From: Candidatus Melainabacteria bacterium | GTDB taxonomy: Bacteria > Cyanobacteriota > Vampirovibrionia > Obscuribacterales > Obscuribacteraceae | DNA: 64,000 bases | NCBI GenBank assembly: GCA_027451745.1 | Contig: DAIDIP010000009.1 | Span: 48,314-112,313 of the forward strand | Reading direction: 5' to 3' | In this document: positions 19,130 through 27,868 of the stretch, in pieces | How positions within the stretch are numbered: position 1 is the first letter of the stretch | How the letters are laid out: the number at the start of each line of letters is the position of its first letter | Notes under the pieces: generated by a model | Seen by the model: only the letters and a program-made list of their open reading frames with translations | What the model was told of the DNA's origin: nothing | Databases searched by the model: none | Position numbers and translations under genes: made by a program

Positions 19130-19828
19130 ATGAAAGCTCGGTCTCAATTTTCTAAATACTTATCTTGTCTAGCATTATTATTACTGTTTAATTCACCAGC
19201 AAGCTATGCACAACAAAGTGCTGGCGCCATTGACTCATCTACAGTTGGAGCTGATAAAGCATTAAACGATGCCACCCGCGAACAATTGCAAGACTTAATC
19301 AATCAAAGAAATACCTTTCAATTAGAAGTAAATAAATCAGAACAAAAGGACGACAATTTTCGCACTTATGCTGAAAACCGTATCCAAGCATTGTCAAAGT
19401 TAAAAGATGCTGGCGGCTCACCTTCTCGTAGTCTTTCTAAGGAAAAACAGGGTGAATTGTATGCTCTGCAACATTGGCTTGATCAAGATAGCCAAAATAG
19501 AGTGTCTGAACAATCACGCATTCAACAATTGGATCGCGCTATAGCAAATTTACAACAAGCTCAACTTTCCACATTGCAAGACATGCGTTCAGACATTCAC
19601 AATATGCGTGTTGATGCTGATGCCCAAACAGTCGATCAAAAGTTCCAACACCAAATGGCTATCAATTACTTTAATGAATTACAAAGTGAAATGGGAGCTG
19701 CATCGTGGGGCAGACCACCAACCGATGGCGTATACAATACCCAAAGTGGCACCTTAAATCGCTTATTTAGAAGCGGCGGTAGTCAGGCCGGTTACGGCGG
19801 ATATGCTGTGGGTGGCTACAACTACTAA
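19130..19828 (+). CDS. Secreted coiled-coil protein, paralog of the one at 20903
   Basis: The 232-residue product has a signal peptide ending near SYAQQ and a largely helical core (residues 45-180), then SEMGAASWGRPPTDG and a Gly/Tyr-rich tail ending GGYAVGGYNY. It shares an order of motifs with the protein at 20903: DDxxRxYAExRxxAL, a W-L-x-x-D helix, a D-x-AIAxL-x-Q segment, HN(M/I), and SxMGAxSWGRxPxDG. AAGGACT precedes the ATG. The function is unknown; a cell-surface or periplasmic structural role is only a guess. Confidence 0.75.
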   Translation: MKARSQFSKYLSCLALLLLFNSPASYAQQSAGAIDSSTVGADKALNDATREQLQDLINQRNTFQLEVNKSEQKDDNFRTYAENRIQALSKLKDAGGSPSRSLSKEKQGELYALQHWLDQDSQNRVSEQSRIQQLDRAIANLQQAQLSTLQDMRSDIHNMRVDADAQTVDQKFQHQMAINYFNELQSEMGAASWGRPPTDGVYNTQSGTLNRLFRSGGSQAGYGGYAVGGYNY

Positions 19829-19988
19829 AACATGCGGGAAACAAGTTTTTTAAAAGAAAAACTGACCAATTAAAGTGTCAACCTTAAGAGCAGGTGAGCA
19901 TAACAGATAAGTAATGCTGACCGTTCACAAACGCTACACAGCTATTTGCTATTCTATTAAATAATAGGATTCATAAGAGACAATAATT

Positions 19989-20816
19989 ATGAAACCCCGG
20001 CTACTCCCAAATATCTTCATCTTGTTCTTTTCCGCTAGCCCTTCTTTTGCCCAAAATTATACTTTCCAAGACGTAGTCTGCGCATACCAACATGGAAACT
20101 ATAAGCAAGCCCTGGTGGTAGGTCGGGTCTTAGCCACAAAAAACCCTTGTTACCCAGAACTTTATTATTACATGGCCAATGCTAATGCTCGTTTGGGTAA
20201 TATAAGAGATGCTATTGAAGAATATTCTTCTTGCAATAAATCTACCGAAGATCCGGTATTAAAATCATATTGCCAACAAGCTTTACAGCCTCTCATTGCA
20301 TCAACTAATGTAGAAGGAGAGCCGTCCACACCGCAAAATTGCCAAAATTCAAGAGCATTTACGCAGGACAGAATGGACCAGGTGCAAAAAATAAGGCAAT
20401 CCGCCCGCAATGCTATAAGAGCGGTGCCTCGTTACATCGACGACAACAACGGCCGAGAACCAAACCCAGAATACCAGTCAAGGGTACAGGGTATAAGAGA
20501 TCAAGAGAGCACTGAACTTCACAATGTTTCTATAAGTGGCAGCGATAACTATATGCCTGAACAATTAACAAACAATTGTAATTCTCCAGACAATCTATAC
20601 CCTAACAGTTCTCTAGCAGGCTTGCAATATATGAGTTCGTCGCCTCAGTCTGCAGCAGCTATGCCCCAACAGCCTATACCAACCTCAATTTACAATCGCA
20701 CTACCGATATAATGCGCTACTCTTCTGCTTTCGACCACTCGCCATTGCCCCCACCACCATTTCCATCCAGCGCAAAATTAGGTGCTGAAAAAGACTTACA
20801 CCAAAAGATAAATTAA
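19989..20816 (+). CDS. Secreted protein with TPR-like N-terminal region
   Basis: The product is 275 residues. A short signal peptide (IFILFFSASPSFAQ) is followed by TPR-like helices between residues about 25 and 100 (YQHGNYKQALVVGRVLA, YYYMANANARLGNIRDAIEEY). The remaining C-terminal 170 residues are low complexity, rich in Pro, Ser, Asn and Gln. No catalytic motif is visible. It stands between the two paralogous coiled-coil genes in the same direction. Confidence 0.65.
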   Translation: MKPRLLPNIFILFFSASPSFAQNYTFQDVVCAYQHGNYKQALVVGRVLATKNPCYPELYYYMANANARLGNIRDAIEEYSSCNKSTEDPVLKSYCQQALQPLIASTNVEGEPSTPQNCQNSRAFTQDRMDQVQKIRQSARNAIRAVPRYIDDNNGREPNPEYQSRVQGIRDQESTELHNVSISGSDNYMPEQLTNNCNSPDNLYPNSSLAGLQYMSSSPQSAAAMPQQPIPTSIYNRTTDIMRYSSAFDHSPLPPPPFPSSAKLGAEKDLHQKIN

Positions 20817-20902
20817 AATGCCCATCATTTCAGACAAAAACTTTCACGAAAAGTACACGAAGTAGATCTACCGTAATTATAGAAGCCTCAGGAGTTAACA
20901 CC

Positions 20903-21682
20903 ATGAACACCATAAGCTCAACTCCTACAATCTCTCCCCAGCTCTTTCATAATAAACAAGCTGGACGAGTAAGATATAGCCTTTCCCTTCTACTCATTAC
21001 TGCTTTTACACTCTTCTCTCCCCTTGGTGCAAAAGCGCAGGGTTATGTATTGGGTAGCGGTGGCTATGGAAATGGAATGGGCCGCGGAGGCGGTCAGGGA
21101 GGAGGCTTCACCCTTGGATATCCTGGCGCCAACCAGGCAAAAGTTGATCAATCACTTTTTAATGACAATAAAGAGATGCTTAGAAACGACGTAGACTACG
21201 AGGATTATTTGCTACGTAAACGAACCACTTTTGCTCAACAAATGCAGCAAAATGAACAGACCGACGATAAATTACGAGCGTATGCCGAGCAACGACTGAA
21301 AGCTCTCACTCAATCAAAAAGCGCTCTTTCTGCTGCTCAACAAGCAGAAGCCCATGACTTAATGGATTGGCTCAAAAAAGATGCCAAACAAAGAGCAAAT
21401 AATTTAGCCTGGCTTAAACGTCAAGATCAAGCGATTGCTAGTCTAGAGCAAGATCAAATGTTATCAGTACAAGGACAAAGAAACGCTTTGCACAATATCT
21501 ACGAAGACAATTTAGCAATACAATCCCAATACAAATGGAATCAAAATATGCAAATTGCTAAACTTCATCAATACCAAAGTCAGATGGGAGCGGTCTCATG
21601 GGGTAGGACACCAGGCGACGGCAGAAATTATGGTGGTTACGGCGGCGGTTATGGTGGCAATTTCAATCGCTGGGGCTATTAA
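20903..21682 (+). CDS. Secreted coiled-coil protein, paralog of the one at 19130
   Basis: The product is 259 residues. After a signal peptide (LLLITAFTLFSPLGAKAQ) there is a Gly-rich stretch (residues 46-72) and then a helical core with DDKLRAYAEQRLKALTQSK and DLMDWLKKDAKQR. The tail has QMGAVSWGRTPGDG and is Gly/Tyr-rich (GGYGGGYGGN). The core aligns by eye with the 19130 protein over about 150 residues, so these are duplicated members of one unnamed family. AGGAG precedes the ATG. Confidence 0.75.
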   Translation: MNTISSTPTISPQLFHNKQAGRVRYSLSLLLITAFTLFSPLGAKAQGYVLGSGGYGNGMGRGGGQGGGFTLGYPGANQAKVDQSLFNDNKEMLRNDVDYEDYLLRKRTTFAQQMQQNEQTDDKLRAYAEQRLKALTQSKSALSAAQQAEAHDLMDWLKKDAKQRANNLAWLKRQDQAIASLEQDQMLSVQGQRNALHNIYEDNLAIQSQYKWNQNMQIAKLHQYQSQMGAVSWGRTPGDGRNYGGYGGGYGGNFNRWGY

Positions 21683-21699
21683 TTAAAGGAGATAGAACA

Positions 21700-22311
21700 A
21701 TGAAAAGCTTTATCTATCCGCTAACTATTGCAAGCTGCCTGCTAGCCCTGAGCCTTCCGGCATACTGCCAGAAAGAAAAGGCCAACAATCTAAATGTGAA
21801 TATTGGCGGTGACCCCAACATAAATTTCAACCCAATTAATAACAATAAATACAACACAGAACTAAGAATGTTTGCGCCTCTTCCGATGGCACCAAATCAG
21901 ATAGATGTAACTCCGCTATCAATACCACCTGTAACCGGCACAGTAAAAAATTATGGCGGCGCATACATCAACTCAGACGTAGTAGATCCTGATGTGAGCA
22001 ATGCCAAGCAAGCCGAGGAATTAAAAAGAAAAACAGGACAATATTTCAGCAAGCCAATTCAAACTGTAGCTGACGACCAACCTGTAGAACAAAATGACAT
22101 TCAAGACTTTTTGAAAAATTATTACCACTATCTACACGATTCAGAACTGACATCAGCCAGTCCTCCTGTAGTACCACACAGTGCTATAGAAGCCAAACCT
22201 AAAACAAAGAAGGTAAGCTCAATTGAAAACTCTCCCGGACTAATTGCCAAACAAAAAAAACTAGCTACAACTAAACTTCCAGATATTGGTAAAACATCTA
22301 GCACGCCATAG
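21700..22311 (+). CDS. Small secreted protein, function unknown
   Basis: The 203-residue product has a signal peptide (SFIYPLTIASCLLALSLPAYC) and an Asn/Pro-rich N-terminal part (NVNIGGDPNINFNPINNN). The C-terminus is Lys/Pro-rich and probably disordered. AAAGGAG lies just before the ATG. It starts 17 nt after the paralog at 20903 and ends 13 nt before the VWA gene, so the three are likely one transcription unit. Confidence 0.6.
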   Translation: MKSFIYPLTIASCLLALSLPAYCQKEKANNLNVNIGGDPNINFNPINNNKYNTELRMFAPLPMAPNQIDVTPLSIPPVTGTVKNYGGAYINSDVVDPDVSNAKQAEELKRKTGQYFSKPIQTVADDQPVEQNDIQDFLKNYYHYLHDSELTSASPPVVPHSAIEAKPKTKKVSSIENSPGLIAKQKKLATTKLPDIGKTSSTP

Positions 22312-22324
22312 TGAGAGGCAAGTC

Positions 22325-23437
22325 ATGAAATGGCCAAGGTCTCTATTATTCGCTCTAGTAATTATTGCATTCTCAAATACAATAACATTCGCTGACAGTA
22401 AACTAAATTCAAACAACGCTTTAGTCGGCAAAGTAGAAAAAAATCAACTAGACGAATTACTGAAAACCAAAATCAATTGTCCACAGCAAATAATGTATGC
22501 GCACGCAATAAGCAAGTTGTTAGCTGGCTATGACATGAGCAGCCTGTTTAAAGGCTCAGCACAAAAAAGCACTGCCCAAGCCGCTATAATAGCTAACACC
22601 CTACAACCAAAAACAGTTCTCAATATTAAAGACGTACTAGCCAATCACGACCTGACAATCATCATTGATCGCTCAGGAAGCATGACAGTCAAAGATTGTC
22701 CTGAAGGACTTTCACGCTGGCAGTGGTGTAGCAGACAAGCTTCACAATTAGCAGAAGCTGCTTCCCAAGCCGCCAGTAAAATTACCCTTATGCTTTTTAA
22801 TGAGGATCTACAAATTTTTGACAATTTAAATCCCAAAGCTATCCCCGCAATATTCGCAAATTACAAACCCTCCGGTGGCACCACTTTGGGCAATCCGCTT
22901 GTTGCTCAATTGGATCGCTATTTTGCAACCCGCGGAAGACCACTTATAGTTGTAGTAATAACAGATGGCATTCCGCAAGATACCATGGACCTGCCTGCAA
23001 TCATCCGTGATGCCAGCGATAGCCTACACTATGTAGGCGAAGTGACAATATCATTCTTACTGGTAGGCAATCAAGTTGATGCTGAGCAATTTAGAAATTT
23101 ACTAGGCGTTGTAGACAATGGCACCATAAAAAATGGTGGCATGGTAGACGTAATTGCATTTAAATCGCTAGTTACCAGTGGTATTAAACAGACTCTTTTT
23201 GAAGAACTAAAAACAATAACTCAGAACACTAATAGATCAAAACCAAGCCCGGCCCAAAATTTTGCTCTGGGACGCAACTTGTCCCCCAGTTTGCCCACCA
23301 ACCCGTTTCCAACATATGCACAGGCAGCAGCCAAAAACGCCGCAGCCAAGAATGCAATCCAACCCTTAGCAGCATACTCAAACCCAACCAGCCTCAATGC
23401 CTTCCCCACCTATTCTCTAAAGGCCAAGCCCAAATAA
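22325..23437 (+). CDS. Secreted von Willebrand factor type A domain protein
   Basis: The product is about 370 residues. The signal peptide is MKWPRSLLFALVIIAFSNTI. A VWA domain spans about residues 110-300 with the metal-site residues D-x-S-x-S in IIDRSGSM, the Thr in SGGTTLGNPL and the Asp in VVITDGIPQD. VWA domains bind protein partners through a metal ion. The last 60 residues are Pro/Ala/Asn-rich. I chose the ATG at 22325 for its GAGAGG Shine-Dalgarno; the longer frame from 22286 overlaps the previous gene. It is the last gene of the secreted-protein cluster. Confidence 0.8.
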   Translation: MKWPRSLLFALVIIAFSNTITFADSKLNSNNALVGKVEKNQLDELLKTKINCPQQIMYAHAISKLLAGYDMSSLFKGSAQKSTAQAAIIANTLQPKTVLNIKDVLANHDLTIIIDRSGSMTVKDCPEGLSRWQWCSRQASQLAEAASQAASKITLMLFNEDLQIFDNLNPKAIPAIFANYKPSGGTTLGNPLVAQLDRYFATRGRPLIVVVITDGIPQDTMDLPAIIRDASDSLHYVGEVTISFLLVGNQVDAEQFRNLLGVVDNGTIKNGGMVDVIAFKSLVTSGIKQTLFEELKTITQNTNRSKPSPAQNFALGRNLSPSLPTNPFPTYAQAAAKNAAAKNAIQPLAAYSNPTSLNAFPTYSLKAKPK

Positions 23438-23498
23438 GCACTTCTTGACTTAATTGTGCCTCATCTGCAAATCTTGTATACTATATTTTGTCTGATAC

Positions 23499-23572
23499 GC
23501 GCCCATAGCTCAGCTGGATAGAGCGCTTGGCTTCGAACCAGGAGGTCGTGGGTTCAACTCCTACTGGGCGCA
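23499..23572 (+). tRNA. tRNA-Arg (UCG), integration site of the mobile element
   Basis: The plus-strand cloverleaf has acceptor GCGCCCA/TGGGCGC, a D-arm with AGCTCAGCTGGATAGAGC, anticodon loop CTTCGAA (anticodon UCG) and T-loop GTTCAACTC. CCA is not encoded. A tyrosine integrase starts about 300 bp beyond the 3' end, the usual arrangement when a tRNA 3' half serves as attB. I could not find a second copy of this 3' end in the window. Confidence 0.93.
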
Positions 23573-23880
23573 AGACTTTCAAGGCAGGGGTAATAAGTTG
23601 GTCTAACTCTGGTCTAACTTCCTGCAAAGCTAATCACCATAAGCCTTTTACTTCTTGGCTACCGCTTAGGGCATCTGCCTTAGGTAGAAAATATTGCGGG
23701 TGGTGCTATGACGGAAGCGGTCGGCGTTACTCAAATTCTATTAGCGCCGTCCATACATCTTTAAGACTAGACCTAGATGACTTCATCGCCGAAATTGATT
23801 TGCTTGCTTTGATTACTTCAAGTGCAAGTTATTTTAAGTCGGCAGTTAATTCTGTGCATATAAACGTGGAGGTATAACCA
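23573..23880 (+). other. Element left end between tRNA and integrase, no convincing gene
   Basis: About 308 bases separate the tRNA from the integrase. The stretch probably contains the attachment core and the integrase promoter. A frame open from inside the tRNA through 23877 lacks a plausible start. Its last 45 codons (…LRLDLDDFIAEIDLLALI…) look protein-like and could be a remnant. GGAGG at the end is the integrase ribosome-binding site. Confidence 0.4.
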
Positions 23881-25044
23881 ATGTCTCAAATCAATCAAAA
23901 GCTGCAAAACAATTATGACCCACTAGAAGTGGCTGCTCCTATTTCCGGCTTTTTCCTCTACCAAGATAATGTTGTTCCATTTTTACGCCTTAAGATTAGC
24001 CAGCGCAATAGAAGCTGGATATTTGAAAAGTGGTGGCAGCAAAAACATTTTAAGCGGCAAATTGGTAGTGCTAATCTAATCGGTGTGTCCGAGGCAAGAT
24101 TACGAGCTTTTGAATGGGCACGGATGCTGGAAGAGGGTAATTTGCCTCCTACCATTAAGGAACGTGGTCAGAGAGCGGCAAGGCAGCGTGTGGCGGTGGA
24201 AACATTATTCACAGAATATTTAGAACAGCACGTCAAACTGCGATGCCGTACCGCTAATGAAATTGAAAAGGACTTTGGTCGATATTGGAACAGCATCAAG
24301 AAAGCCCAGGTATTGTCTCTTACTTCCAGTCAGGTTCGGCAATGGATGAATAAAATCGCTCAAGAAAGTGGACATGCCACCGCTAATAAGCAACTTGCTT
24401 TACTAAGAGCTTCGTTAAAATGGGCATGTGCAGGCGGCGCTATTCAAATGCATGGCAATCCGTTACTTGGCATAAAGGCATTTCCGTCTCAGCTACGGAT
24501 AACTTATTTGCATCCGGGCAATGAAGTATCGCGCTTGGCCATGGCATTAGAAAAAGAGCACCAAGATATTCAAGATGTAATTTGGATGTTGCTCTGGACT
24601 GGTCAGCGCCGCAACAACGTCTTGTCTATGCAATGGATAGAAATTGACTGGCAAAATAAAATCTGGCATATTCCACCATATAAAACCAAATCAGCCAGGC
24701 AGTACAGTATTGCCCTAACTCCTAAGGCTATGGAGATTTTAGAACGCCGGAAAGAAAATGGTGGCACGTTTGTTTTTTCATGCAACAGAACTGCCACTGG
24801 CTATATAAGCCATATAAATCGGGCTTGGCTCAGGATACGCAGAGCTGCCGGACTTGAACATTTACGCTTGCATGACCTACGTCACACGACTGCAAGCTGG
24901 CTTGCTCTCCAGGGAGCATCATCAATGGTTATTAAAGAGGCACTGCAACATCAGTCTATATCTACATCACAGAGATATGTTCACTTGGTTGCAGGCGATG
25001 TACGAGACATGATGGCAAAAGCTCAACAAGCAATAGCCGGATGA
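23881..25044 (+). CDS. Tyrosine recombinase / integrase
   Basis: The 387-residue integrase is of the phage/ICE type, cutting and joining att sites. It has an N-terminal AP2-like or arm-binding part (about 1-90), an SAM-like core-binding domain (about 115-200), and a C-terminal catalytic domain. The catalytic residues are visible: Arg in WTGQRRNNVLSM, His-x-x-Arg in LHDLRHTTASWLALQG, His in ALQHQSISTS and the nucleophile Tyr in SQRYVHL. GGAGG is 8 nt upstream. Position just after tRNA-Arg indicates site-specific integration there. Confidence 0.93.
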   Translation: MSQINQKLQNNYDPLEVAAPISGFFLYQDNVVPFLRLKISQRNRSWIFEKWWQQKHFKRQIGSANLIGVSEARLRAFEWARMLEEGNLPPTIKERGQRAARQRVAVETLFTEYLEQHVKLRCRTANEIEKDFGRYWNSIKKAQVLSLTSSQVRQWMNKIAQESGHATANKQLALLRASLKWACAGGAIQMHGNPLLGIKAFPSQLRITYLHPGNEVSRLAMALEKEHQDIQDVIWMLLWTGQRRNNVLSMQWIEIDWQNKIWHIPPYKTKSARQYSIALTPKAMEILERRKENGGTFVFSCNRTATGYISHINRAWLRIRRAAGLEHLRLHDLRHTTASWLALQGASSMVIKEALQHQSISTSQRYVHLVAGDVRDMMAKAQQAIAG

Positions 25045-25261
25045 CTATTTGATTGAAGAAAAGCATCTTCATATTCCAGTGCCAAAAATTTCCCGAAAGG
25101 GACTCCTAATCGCGTTTCGTTACTGATGAACCGTTGAGCTATAACGCTGATTATATCCCGCTTTCCTATACTATTTGCGCCCAAAGTACTGACATCATGG
25201 GCGGTGTCGTCAATGTGTAATGATGCTTGTATGTAGCCCGTACTTACAAGGAGTAATACCA

Positions 25262-26101
25262 ATGAATACAGCACTAACCCGTTATGTCAGCAAGAATCAA
25301 GAAGTACTTAATATGCGCGACTTACAGCAATTTGCACCTAGCATTTTTGCTGAACACGCAAGCGAAGGCCGCAGCTCAGCATATCGCTTTTATTCTACAT
25401 GGACATTATTGGAAGCTCTAATCAATCGCGGATGGCAACCATTTCAGGCGTTTGAATCGCGCGTCCTGGAGCCTGGCAAGCAGGGATATCAAAAGCACAT
25501 GATTAGGCTCAAGCAAGAAAATACCGAACTTGCAAACGTCGGCGACACTGCATTTAATTTGATATTGATAAATAGCCATGATGGTAAGAGTAGTTATCAA
25601 TTACATGCTGGTTTATTTCGCCGTGTTTGTTCTAACGGTTTGATAGTTAGTGACCAGACATTTGAGCCAATCCGCTTGCGTCATGCCAAACTAACAACTG
25701 ACGACGTTATTGACGCTCAAGTCCGCGTCATTGATGAAATGCCCCGCATTGGTGACAGTGTTAAACAGTTTCAAGAAATCAGATTGAACGAGCCCGAAAG
25801 AATCGAATTTGCAAGAGCGGCGTTGCAGTTACGCTGGGAGTCCGACGATAATGGCAAGTCCACAGCACCAGTTACAGCCGGACAGCTTTTATATCCTCGG
25901 CGCTGGGCTGACCGCGAAAATCAAGACCTGTATACCACTTATAACGTGGTACAAGAAAATCTCGTCCGTGGTGGACTGCATGGCGCTAATAGCAATGGCG
26001 GCAGAACATCAACACGCGCGGTTACCGGCGTTGATTCTAACGTCAAGCTAAACAAGGCGCTATGGTCTCTCACTGAGGCAATGGCAAAGTTAAAAGCGTA
26101 A
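25262..26101 (+). CDS. DUF932 (phage/plasmid-like) protein
   Basis: The product is about 279 residues and fits the DUF932 or 'phage/plasmid-like protein' family, found on plasmids, phages and integrative elements, with no known activity. Family-like segments are FRRVCSNGLIVSD, near the middle, and the preceding QLHAGLF. The ATG at 25262 has AAGGAG 8 nt upstream, so I reject the earlier ATG at 25220. It supports the view that this region is a mobile element. Confidence 0.78.
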   Translation: MNTALTRYVSKNQEVLNMRDLQQFAPSIFAEHASEGRSSAYRFYSTWTLLEALINRGWQPFQAFESRVLEPGKQGYQKHMIRLKQENTELANVGDTAFNLILINSHDGKSSYQLHAGLFRRVCSNGLIVSDQTFEPIRLRHAKLTTDDVIDAQVRVIDEMPRIGDSVKQFQEIRLNEPERIEFARAALQLRWESDDNGKSTAPVTAGQLLYPRRWADRENQDLYTTYNVVQENLVRGGLHGANSNGGRTSTRAVTGVDSNVKLNKALWSLTEAMAKLKA

Positions 26102-26160
26102 ATAGTAGTAGCAGGGGCCTGGCTTACGCCGGGCTCTTTTCTTATTAGAGGTACAAAACG

Positions 26161-26403
26161 ATGAAAGATGAATTTATAGCGATTTACATACAAGAGTTAG
26201 CATATCGCTTTGCTAATGACCCTGAATATGCTTATGCAGCCAGCCGGACAACACCGGAAGCACTGGCAATCAAAATGACTAACGGACTGATTAACGGCTC
26301 GGCAAGCAAAGATGGCCACGCTATCAAAGCAGCGCTTAAAAAATGTGGTATTAAGCCAACTTATAAAGCCCTTCGCCTGGCTTTAAGCGAGGTAAAGTTA
26401 TGA
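26161..26403 (+). CDS. Small hypothetical protein of the mobile element
   Basis: The product is 80 residues, predicted all-helical (ELAYRFANDPEYAYAASRTTPEALAIKM, then IKAALKKCGIKPTYKALRLAL). AGAGGT lies 8 nt upstream of the ATG. It follows the DUF932 gene and shares its last bases with a 22-codon ORF. Role unknown. Confidence 0.6.
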   Translation: MKDEFIAIYIQELAYRFANDPEYAYAASRTTPEALAIKMTNGLINGSASKDGHAIKAALKKCGIKPTYKALRLALSEVKL

Positions 26404-26468
26404 ACACCGACAATACACTTGCCTGGCTGTATCTCGTGTTTATTCTGTGGTACGGCAAAAAGCGTTAG
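26400..26468 (+). CDS. 22-residue putative membrane peptide
   Basis: This small ORF starts at an ATG that overlaps the stop of the preceding gene (ATGA). It encodes MNTDNTLAWLYLVFILWYG followed by KKR, a single hydrophobic segment with a basic end. A strong terminator follows about 30 nt downstream. Translational coupling and the hydrophobic design favour a real phage-type micropeptide, but length alone cannot prove it. Confidence 0.4.
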   Translation: MNTDNTLAWLYLVFILWYGKKR

Positions 26469-26499
26469 CTTAATATTCATCAATAATTGACTTGCTTAT

Positions 26500-26535
26500 T
26501 TTGCCTCTTGGTTAATTCTGAGAGGCAAATTTTTA
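26500..26535 (+). terminator. Rho-independent terminator
   Basis: TTTGCCTCT (26500-26508) pairs with AGAGGCAAA (26521-26529) around a 12-nt loop, followed by TTTTTAT. It ends the DUF932/80-aa/22-aa transcription unit. Confidence 0.85.
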
Positions 26536-26787
26536 TATGTGTTTTTCTTTGTTTCGAGTCCAGCAAATGCCCCATGCCTGCCCTGGTTGTGCCATCAATG
26601 CTGTAAACACTCATGCCTGCCCGCTTGTTACCTCCTACACAAGGAGGATGCAGGCAAATTGCTCAGGAAATTTGAATTACTACCCGGCATACCCCCCACC
26701 TGGCATCGGCAGTCCCCGCCATAACACGTGCGGGAGGCCATACTAATTTTGTAATCCCCCAGTTTTATACATTTCCGAGCAATATCT
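26536..26787. other. Gap with nested hairpin, no supported gene
   Basis: This gap lies between two convergent units. It contains two overlapping Cys-rich frames (from 26537 and 26539), neither with a Shine-Dalgarno. TGCCTGC (26614-26620) pairs with GCAGGCA (26650-26656) and encloses CCTCC/GGAGG (26631-26635 / 26643-26647), giving a nested stem. It could be an RNA structure or a DNA site; no function can be assigned. Confidence 0.35.
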
Positions 26788-27318
26788 TTAGAGTTTTTTT
26801 GCTAATAGTCTGACGGTACAAGCATTGGACTTGGGCGGGCCAGCCCTTCTTTCTATATAATACAAAAAATCAAATGCGGGCGATAACAAATTCTCAAATT
26901 CTCCTGGCTTTGGTAATGCAAGATAATTGCCTCCTCGATTGTCATATGTTTCTATAAACAAAAAGCCGCCGGGCATCAATGATTGCTCGAAACGTGCCAA
27001 CAATTCTGGCATGACAAAGTGAATATTAAGAATGGCACCAAGGCTGTTATTGGGAAATGTCCAGGGGTCTTTTTTCAAATCACACAGCATTGGCACTAAC
27101 TCCCCGGCATTCGGTGATGCATTGTTCTTAATAGCAGCGATTGCCTGCGTATTATTGTCGAGACATATTACGCGGCAGCCAAGTGAACTCATTAATCTTG
27201 CGTTCCTCCCGTAGCCACAAGGTACGTCAAGAACTGCTCCTTGAATTTCATTCGCTATTTGCCTGGCAAAGCGCAACAATGTTGGTGAAGAATTAAAAAG
27301 AGCAGCAGCCATATTCAT
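26788..27318 (-). CDS. Class I SAM-dependent methyltransferase, last gene of the hxs operon
   Basis: The product is 176 residues. It has SAM-binding motif I VPCGYGRNARLM, motif II with VICLDNNTQAI, and a post-motif region GFLFIETYDNRGGNYL. Its ATG overlaps the stop of the preceding secreted-protein gene by 4 nt (ATGA), so it is translationally coupled and belongs to the hxs transcription unit. It could methylate the HxsA-derived product or a carrier. This is an inference, because no methyltransferase belongs to the defined hxs set that I know. Confidence 0.75.
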   Translation of the reverse strand: MNMAAALFNSSPTLLRFARQIANEIQGAVLDVPCGYGRNARLMSSLGCRVICLDNNTQAIAAIKNNASPNAGELVPMLCDLKKDPWTFPNNSLGAILNIHFVMPELLARFEQSLMPGGFLFIETYDNRGGNYLALPKPGEFENLLSPAFDFLYYIERRAGPPKSNACTVRLLAKKL

Positions 27319-27851
27319 TCATACCAAGTAACAGTAGCGCTCGATGGGTTGGTATGGAAGCATGGTGTACTGCCCGGTTGTAGATGTTCATAAAATATGC
27401 GGGCCTCTAAAATACCAAGACGCCATTTCTTATTTAAGGTTGAGAGCTTCGTCTCCTTGGGAATAGCAAACGTCCATTCCATATTTCCCGAAAATTCAAA
27501 AAGATTGTTGCCATTCGATTTAATATATGCAGGCTCAATCAAACCGGAAGTCGCAATAACCGTATTGATGCCTTTTTTTATCTCAATGCAAATATGAAGG
27601 CTTTTTTCTGCAAGTTTTTTAACCATCTCTTGTGTCACTCCCGAAATTTGCAATTTATAAGGAATTGAGCCATTAGACAACGGTGCTCCTGTCTGTAGCT
27701 TGGCTGTACAGTTCCCAATATTGTCTGTAAGTACGATTGGCTTCCACTGAGCGGTAAAATATTCTCTTGCAATATTGCTTGGCATTGTAGCTATAGCAAT
27801 TGCAACGGACATAAAGAGAAATACCGGAAATAACAATCTTGAGAATGACAT
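27315..27851 (-). CDS. Exported or membrane-anchored protein of the hxs cluster
   Basis: The 178-residue product has an N-terminal hydrophobic signal (LLFPVFLFMSVAIAIATM) and a beta-rich remainder with short motifs (ITNQ-free) that I do not recognise. It lies 17 nt after hxsC and overlaps the methyltransferase gene. AAGG precedes the ATG. A role in export, processing or immunity for the matured peptide would be plausible from position only. Confidence 0.6.
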   Translation of the reverse strand: MSFSRLLFPVFLFMSVAIAIATMPSNIAREYFTAQWKPIVLTDNIGNCTAKLQTGAPLSNGSIPYKLQISGVTQEMVKKLAEKSLHICIEIKKGINTVIATSGLIEPAYIKSNGNNLFEFSGNMEWTFAIPKETKLSTLNKKWRLGILEARIFYEHLQPGSTPCFHTNPSSATVTWYE

Positions 27852-27868
27852 TTTGACTTGACCTTCTA

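Noticed and set aside
25023..25274. 83-codon minus-strand frame between the integrase and DUF932 genes
   Set aside because: It looks partly protein-like but has no good start or Shine-Dalgarno and overlaps both neighbours; it might be a remnant, but I cannot support it.
26537..26746. Cys-rich frames after the terminator
   Set aside because: Two overlapping frames compete, neither has a ribosome-binding site, and the Cys codons derive from the hairpin sequence.
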